A stretch of DNA of 18,506 nt from Glaciecola sp964643575 (GTDB lineage Bacteria; Pseudomonadota; Gammaproteobacteria; Enterobacterales; Alteromonadaceae), in NCBI GenBank assembly GCA_964643575.1, contig CAZXTD010000076.1, positions 1 to 18,506 on the forward strand, read 5' to 3'. The notes beneath the pieces are model-generated. The model was not told where the DNA came from. It did not search any database and worked only from the letters and a program-made list of their open reading frames with translations. Within the stretch, counting starts at the first letter, position 1. Each line of letters starts with the position of its first letter. Positions 15,302-18,506 of the stretch are shown piece by piece. A program made the position numbers and the translations under genes.

Positions 15302-16318
15302 TTATATAAATGGCTTTAACAGTTGAGTTAATTCGGTTTTTATCTCCTGCTCGTCAATATCTGGACTTGATTTAAACGCCAGAGCCTCAGCATTTTTTGC
15401 TCGAGCTAAGCTTTTGCCTTCAAGTTCAGACACTACTTCAATAAGTGAGTACATTTCATCTAAATCGCCGCTGCAATGCAAAGCAATGTCGCAACCTGCG
15501 GCTATTGAGCGAGACGCTCGGCTTGCAATCGAACCTTCGAGTGCATGCATGTTGATATCGTCTGTCATAATCAGACCGTTAAAGCCTATGGCTTCGCGCA
15601 TAACTTGACTCACCACTGCTTTGCTGACTGTTGCGGCATTTTTAGAGTCTAATTGAGTAAAAACCAAGTGCGCACTCATGGCCATTACCTCCTCATTTAG
15701 CGCTTTAAAGGGCACAAAATCGTGAGCGATTAATTCGTTCAGGCTTGCGTCAATGTAAGGAAGTTCTTTGTGGCTATCGTTTTGCGCACGACCATGCCCA
15801 GGCATATGTTTTATCACGGGCGCAACGCCAACGCTTTTGTGACCCTCACAAATTTGCGTCGCTAGTTCGATTACCTGTTGCGAGGTTTCGCCTAAGGCAC
15901 GTTCGCTAATAATCGTTGCCGTGTTGGCATGTGGTAGGTCGAGCATAGGGACACAATTCACATTGATACCGAGGGCTTTGAGTTCTAATCCAGTGAGCTG
16001 AGCGTTTAGCCAGCATGCTTTTATGGCATCTTCGCTATTATGTGTGAACATGCGAGCAAACACTAAGGGGCTAGGCGGCACCCGCCAATGCGTTGCGGGC
16101 AAGCGCGAAACTCGGCCTCCTTCTTGGTCGATAAGTACAATGAGCTCATCTCTACCGAGTGCATGTTTAATATCGTCAATCAAACGAACGGTTTGTTCTG
16201 GAGAAGAAATATTGCGAGAGAAAAGAATGATTCCCCAAGGCTGTAGTTTTGTAAAAAGGGCTTTCTCTTTTTTGCTTAGCTCAGTGCCACTGCAGCCAAC
16301 AATAAGGTTTTTACTCAA
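15302..16318 (-). CDS. nagZ: Beta-N-acetylhexosaminidase, peptidoglycan recycling
   Basis: A cytoplasmic glycoside hydrolase family 3 enzyme that removes N-acetylglucosamine from GlcNAc-anhydromuramyl peptides during cell-wall recycling. Its products can influence AmpR-type beta-lactamase induction where that system exists. 338 residues, normal for NagZ. Conserved features: PWGIILFSRN (27-36), DQEGGRVSRL (64-73), KHMPGHGRAQNDSH (170-183) with the Asp181/His183 acid/base dyad, MSAHLVF (214-220) and the nucleophile Asp253 (IMTDDINMHAL). It has no signal peptide, as expected. The start is TTG at 16318: a stop lies in frame four codons upstream and no ATG is available near the conserved N-terminus; GAGAG precedes it. 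It is divergent from the HTH/binding-protein operon. Confidence 0.95.
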   Translation of the reverse strand: MSKNLIVGCSGTELSKKEKALFTKLQPWGIILFSRNISSPEQTVRLIDDIKHALGRDELIVLIDQEGGRVSRLPATHWRVPPSPLVFARMFTHNSEDAIKACWLNAQLTGLELKALGINVNCVPMLDLPHANTATIISERALGETSQQVIELATQICEGHKSVGVAPVIKHMPGHGRAQNDSHKELPYIDASLNELIAHDFVPFKALNEEVMAMSAHLVFTQLDSKNAATVSKAVVSQVMREAIGFNGLIMTDDINMHALEGSIASRASRSIAAGCDIALHCSGDLDEMYSLIEVVSELEGKSLARAKNAEALAFKSSPDIDEQEIKTELTQLLKPFI

Positions 16319-16615
16319 AGTAGTCTCTCATCGATAGATTGTGATAACGCTCAATGGTGTCACAAAAGACGAATTAAGAACATAGTCACGTGTAATGCAG
16401 GGCGACTAATGCGATAAGTTTTGTTAAGCATGAAATGGATACTTTAGTATAGTAGGCGATCAATAAAATAGAGGTATTACAACTCAGTACAATATTTAAG
16501 CATAATTCAAGATACCTATGTATGGATGTAAGTAGTTCTAAGGTTCATGGTTTTGCTACCTTTTAGGCGCTCCGGCCAAACCTTACTTTTGGGCGTTACA
16601 AAGGAAAAGAAAAAC
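16319..16615. other. Divergent promoter region between nagZ and the HTH operon
   Basis: About 297 bases without a firm gene. For the + strand operon the best sigma-70-like pair is TTGTTA (16421-16426) and TAGTAT (16445-16450) with an 18-bp spacer, four of six matches each, so weak. No clear pair was found for nagZ. An ATG at 16547 could extend the HTH gene upstream by 23 residues but reads into low-similarity sequence. No repeat or RNA structure was recognised. Confidence 0.4.
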
Positions 16616-17191
16616 GTGAACAAGTCATATTCGAGTGGTGATGTAGCAAAAATTTGTAATGTAACGCCACGTACCATTATCCGTTGGATAAGCGCCGGAA
16701 AGTTAGCCGCGTTTAAGCTTCCGGGGCGGGGCAATAATCGTATTGCAGAAGATGACTTAATTGCGTTTTTACAGGCTAATGCCATGCCGGTTCCTCAAGA
16801 CTTAATTAAGGTTGAAGAGCGTCATTGCATTATTGTCGGGTCAGACAAGCACTTTATTCGACATGTTAAACGCATCGGTAGGGATGCGGATTATGTCACT
16901 CATGTGGTATCAGACCCATTTGAAGCGGGTCTGCATATTGCGAGTAAACAGCCTGCATTGGTCGTACTCGACGAACATGCCTTTGCTGAAAACGCTAAAA
17001 CTACTGCCAGTAAAATCAAGCAGACGCTCTCGCAAAACACAGAAGTTATCGTTTTTGAAGACGCTCACATTTCGCCAAACAAAATGAAAGACCTTTCTTC
17101 AGCTGTTGTTGAAGAAGAAGGAATATACTGCTTATACAAACCGCTTAACATTAATTTGTTTGCGCAGACGATTGAAGCGATGCAAGGATAA
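16616..17191 (+). CDS. MerR/excisionase-type HTH protein with receiver-like C-terminal domain
   Basis: 191 residues from GTG 16616. The N-terminal part (about 5-55) is a MerR/BldC-like DNA-binding helix-turn-helix: YSSGDVAKICNVTPRTIIRW, then GKLAAFKLPGRGNNRIAEDDL as the wing. The second part (about 70-190) has the length and strand pattern of a response-regulator receiver. LVVLDEHAF puts Asp119 at the phosphoacceptor position and LYKPLN puts Lys175-Pro176 at the switch Lys site. The usual acidic pair after strand 1 is replaced (IIVGSDKHF), so it may be a degenerate receiver. GTG 16616 follows AAAGGAAA; ATG 16547 is the alternative. It is separated from the binding-protein gene by only 2 nt, whose ribosome site lies inside this gene, so the two are co-translated. 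Probably the DNA-binding output of the downstream sensor. Confidence 0.75.
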   Translation: MNKSYSSGDVAKICNVTPRTIIRWISAGKLAAFKLPGRGNNRIAEDDLIAFLQANAMPVPQDLIKVEERHCIIVGSDKHFIRHVKRIGRDADYVTHVVSDPFEAGLHIASKQPALVVLDEHAFAENAKTTASKIKQTLSQNTEVIVFEDAHISPNKMKDLSSAVVEEEGIYCLYKPLNINLFAQTIEAMQG

Positions 17192-17193
17192 CT

Positions 17194-18012
17194 ATGAAAA
17201 AGCGCGGTTTATTTTCATGTTTATGCCTATTTTTGCTCGGCTTTTTTAGTTGGAATAGCTTAGCTACTGAAACACTGAGTTTTGGTATTGTTCCTCAACA
17301 GTCGGCCAAAAAACTCGCAGCAACGTGGGGCCCAATAATAGAGCGACTTGAACAAGAATCGGGCATGCAAATAAGATTTACGACTGCACCTACTATTCCC
17401 GAGTTTGAAAAGCGTCTTTTAGCCAAAAAATACGACATTGCCTACATGAACCCTTATCACTATGCGGTTTATTCTGAGGGTGGTTCATATCAGGTGATTG
17501 CAAAGCAACGGGATAAAAAAATCAAAGGGATTATCGTTGTCCCTAAAACATCAGCTATACAGTCAATTGACGAGTTACTAGGAAAACGAATAGCGTTTCC
17601 AGCACCGCTTTCGTTTGCAGCAACGCTTATTCCGATTGCTAATTTGAAGTCCAATGGCATTGAAGTGTTGCCGTCTTACGTTAAGTCACACGATTCTGTT
17701 TATATGAGCGTTGCGCGTGGTTTTTTTACTGCGGGCGGCGGCGTTAAACGTACGCTAAATGCAGCGCCAAAAGAGATTCAAGATCAGCTGCGAATATTAT
17801 GGGAAAGCCCTGGATATACACCCCATGCGATTGCTGTTTCTGATAGGCTAAATAATGTTCAAAAAATGGCGCTTTCCAATGCTTTGGTCTCGATAACAGA
17901 CAAAAGCTTGTTAGCGCCCATCGCGTTTAACGGGTTTGCACGAGCCACAGACAGCGAGTGGGACTCAATTAGGGAGCTGCAGATTGATGCGCCGTCTGAC
18001 ACTTCGCAGTAA
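17194..18012 (+). CDS. PhnD-like periplasmic substrate-binding protein
   Basis: A 272-residue exported binding protein of the phosphate/phosphonate (PhnD) type within the type 2 periplasmic-binding fold. A Sec signal peptide (KKR start, hydrophobic core 6-18) is likely cut near SLA^TE. Family features: LSFGIVPQQSAKKLAATWGPIIERLE near the mature N-terminus, then YDIAYMNPYHYAVY (about 85-98), GKRIAFPAPLSFAATLIP and a GFFTAGGGV loop. No ABC permease or ATPase gene is next to it. Instead it is sandwiched, 2 nt from a HTH/receiver-like gene and with a 26-nt overlap into a membrane sensor gene. A role in presenting a ligand to that sensor is therefore more likely than transport, as with TorT-TorS, LuxP-LuxQ or NspS-MbaA. 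The Shine-Dalgarno AAGGA lies 5 nt before the ATG. The ligand is unknown. Confidence 0.85.
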   Translation: MKKRGLFSCLCLFLLGFFSWNSLATETLSFGIVPQQSAKKLAATWGPIIERLEQESGMQIRFTTAPTIPEFEKRLLAKKYDIAYMNPYHYAVYSEGGSYQVIAKQRDKKIKGIIVVPKTSAIQSIDELLGKRIAFPAPLSFAATLIPIANLKSNGIEVLPSYVKSHDSVYMSVARGFFTAGGGVKRTLNAAPKEIQDQLRILWESPGYTPHAIAVSDRLNNVQKMALSNALVSITDKSLLAPIAFNGFARATDSEWDSIRELQIDAPSDTSQ

Positions 18013-18506
18013 GACCATTATAGGGACTGCTTTGATCGAGGGTATTTTATTATTGGCTCTGATATATACCGTGACGCATTTTGTATCTAGCCTAATTAAT
18101 GACGCCCTGCAAAAACGTGCAGCCACTACCTCTACCTTATTTGCCAGCATGGTCAAAGATGCGGTGCTCTCTTACGATTTAGCCTCAATCGATGCGTTTG
18201 TTGGTGAGGTGCTTAAAAACCCCGATATTGAATACGCCCGGGTAATTAGTCCTCGAGGCGAAGTATTTGCCGTGGGAGGTAACGATACGGCACTGGGCAA
18301 AGAATTTATTGCGGACGCTAACCTTGAGGGCGTCAACGATGGTATTTTTGATAGTTTTGCCCTTATCCAAGAAGCTGAGCAAGTATATGCGAGGGTAGAA
18401 GTTGGATTTGCAATCACCAGTACCCAGGCAAGTATTGCAAAAGTAAAGCAGTGGACCGTAGGAATTGCAGCACTCGAAATGGCCTTAGTTGCTTTGTTTT
18501 CACTAC
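17987..18506 (+). CDS. N-terminal part of membrane sensor protein (kinase or cyclase), runs off the window
   Basis: An open frame of 173 codons from ATG 17987 that continues past the end. It overlaps the binding-protein gene by 26 nt, and AGGGAG (17971-17976) supplies the ribosome site. The product starts MRRLTLRSKTIIGTALIEG with a first membrane helix (about 10-31). It then has a periplasmic domain of some 120 residues, including SMVKDAVLSYDLASIDAFV and NPDIEYARVISPRGEVFAVGG, which resembles periplasmic sensing modules of gammaproteobacterial sensors. A second hydrophobic segment begins (WTVGIAALEMALVALFSL, about 155-172). The output domain (histidine kinase, hybrid kinase or GGDEF/EAL) lies outside the window and cannot be named. 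The gene order suggests it receives a signal from the upstream binding protein and passes it to the HTH/receiver-like protein. Confidence 0.8.
   Translation, partial: MRRLTLRSKTIIGTALIEGILLLALIYTVTHFVSSLINDALQKRAATTSTLFASMVKDAVLSYDLASIDAFVGEVLKNPDIEYARVISPRGEVFAVGGNDTALGKEFIADANLEGVNDGIFDSFALIQEAEQVYARVEVGFAITSTQASIAKVKQWTVGIAALEMALVALFSL

Noticed and set aside
16547..16615. ATG 16547 as start of the HTH gene
   Set aside because: It adds 23 residues of basic, non-domain sequence, while GTG 16616 follows AAAGGAAA and begins right before the helix-turn-helix. Not fully excluded.
18172..18417. Minus-strand open frames near the right end
   Set aside because: They are shadows of the plus-strand sensor gene, which has a coherent signal-anchor, periplasmic domain and second membrane helix.

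Overview
The window looks like chromosomal DNA of a marine gammaproteobacterium, most plausibly from the Alteromonadales (Alteromonas/Glaciecola/Paraglaciecola-like). This is inferred from the prpB-prpC-acnD-prpF methylcitrate cluster under a GntR regulator, the secreted subtilase with a pre-peptidase C-terminal domain, the double-propeller GGDEF sensor and the moderately AT-leaning base composition. No rRNA, tRNA, CRISPR array, transposase or integrase was recognised.

Layout. (1) 1-2400: an orphan type IV pilin-like prepilin (+) and a secreted S8 serine protease (-) converge on a shared hairpin terminator. (2) 2391-2834: a gene-free, AT-rich divergent promoter region with several short palindromes. 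(3) 2835-6083: a two-propeller/Y_Y_Y/GGDEF membrane diguanylate cyclase, split by one in-frame TAG at 3648-3650. (4) 6100-6783 (-): a lipoprotein built from 18-19-residue 'VNGS' solenoid repeats. (5) 6974-13699: a propionate-catabolism operon: GntR/FCD regulator, PrpB, PrpC, AcnD, PrpF. Two perfect ATTGTCGACAAT palindromes lie in its promoter region. (6) 13730-14158 (-): a TMEM220-like small membrane protein. (7) 14246-15130 (-): an exosortase/PEP-CTERM-associated GNAT-type acyltransferase, whose start runs into a 10-N assembly gap at 15131-15140. (8) 15302-16318 (-): NagZ, for peptidoglycan recycling. (9) 16616 to the window end (+): a tight operon of a HTH + degenerate-receiver protein, a PhnD-like periplasmic binding protein and a membrane sensor that runs off the window.

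How the genes work together. The prp genes form the AcnD/PrpF variant of the 2-methylcitrate cycle. PrpC condenses propionyl-CoA with oxaloacetate, AcnD dehydrates 2-methylcitrate, and PrpF isomerises the methylaconitate. An aconitase encoded elsewhere would rehydrate it, and PrpB cleaves 2-methylisocitrate to pyruvate and succinate. The palindromes over the promoter suggest autoregulation by the GntR protein.

The best candidates for something undescribed are the last operon and the interrupted cyclase. The last operon places a solute-binding protein with no permease in view directly upstream of a membrane sensor and downstream of a HTH/receiver-like protein, which suggests a binding-protein-dependent signalling system. 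In the cyclase the stop codon falls between blades 5 and 6 of a 14-blade reading frame.
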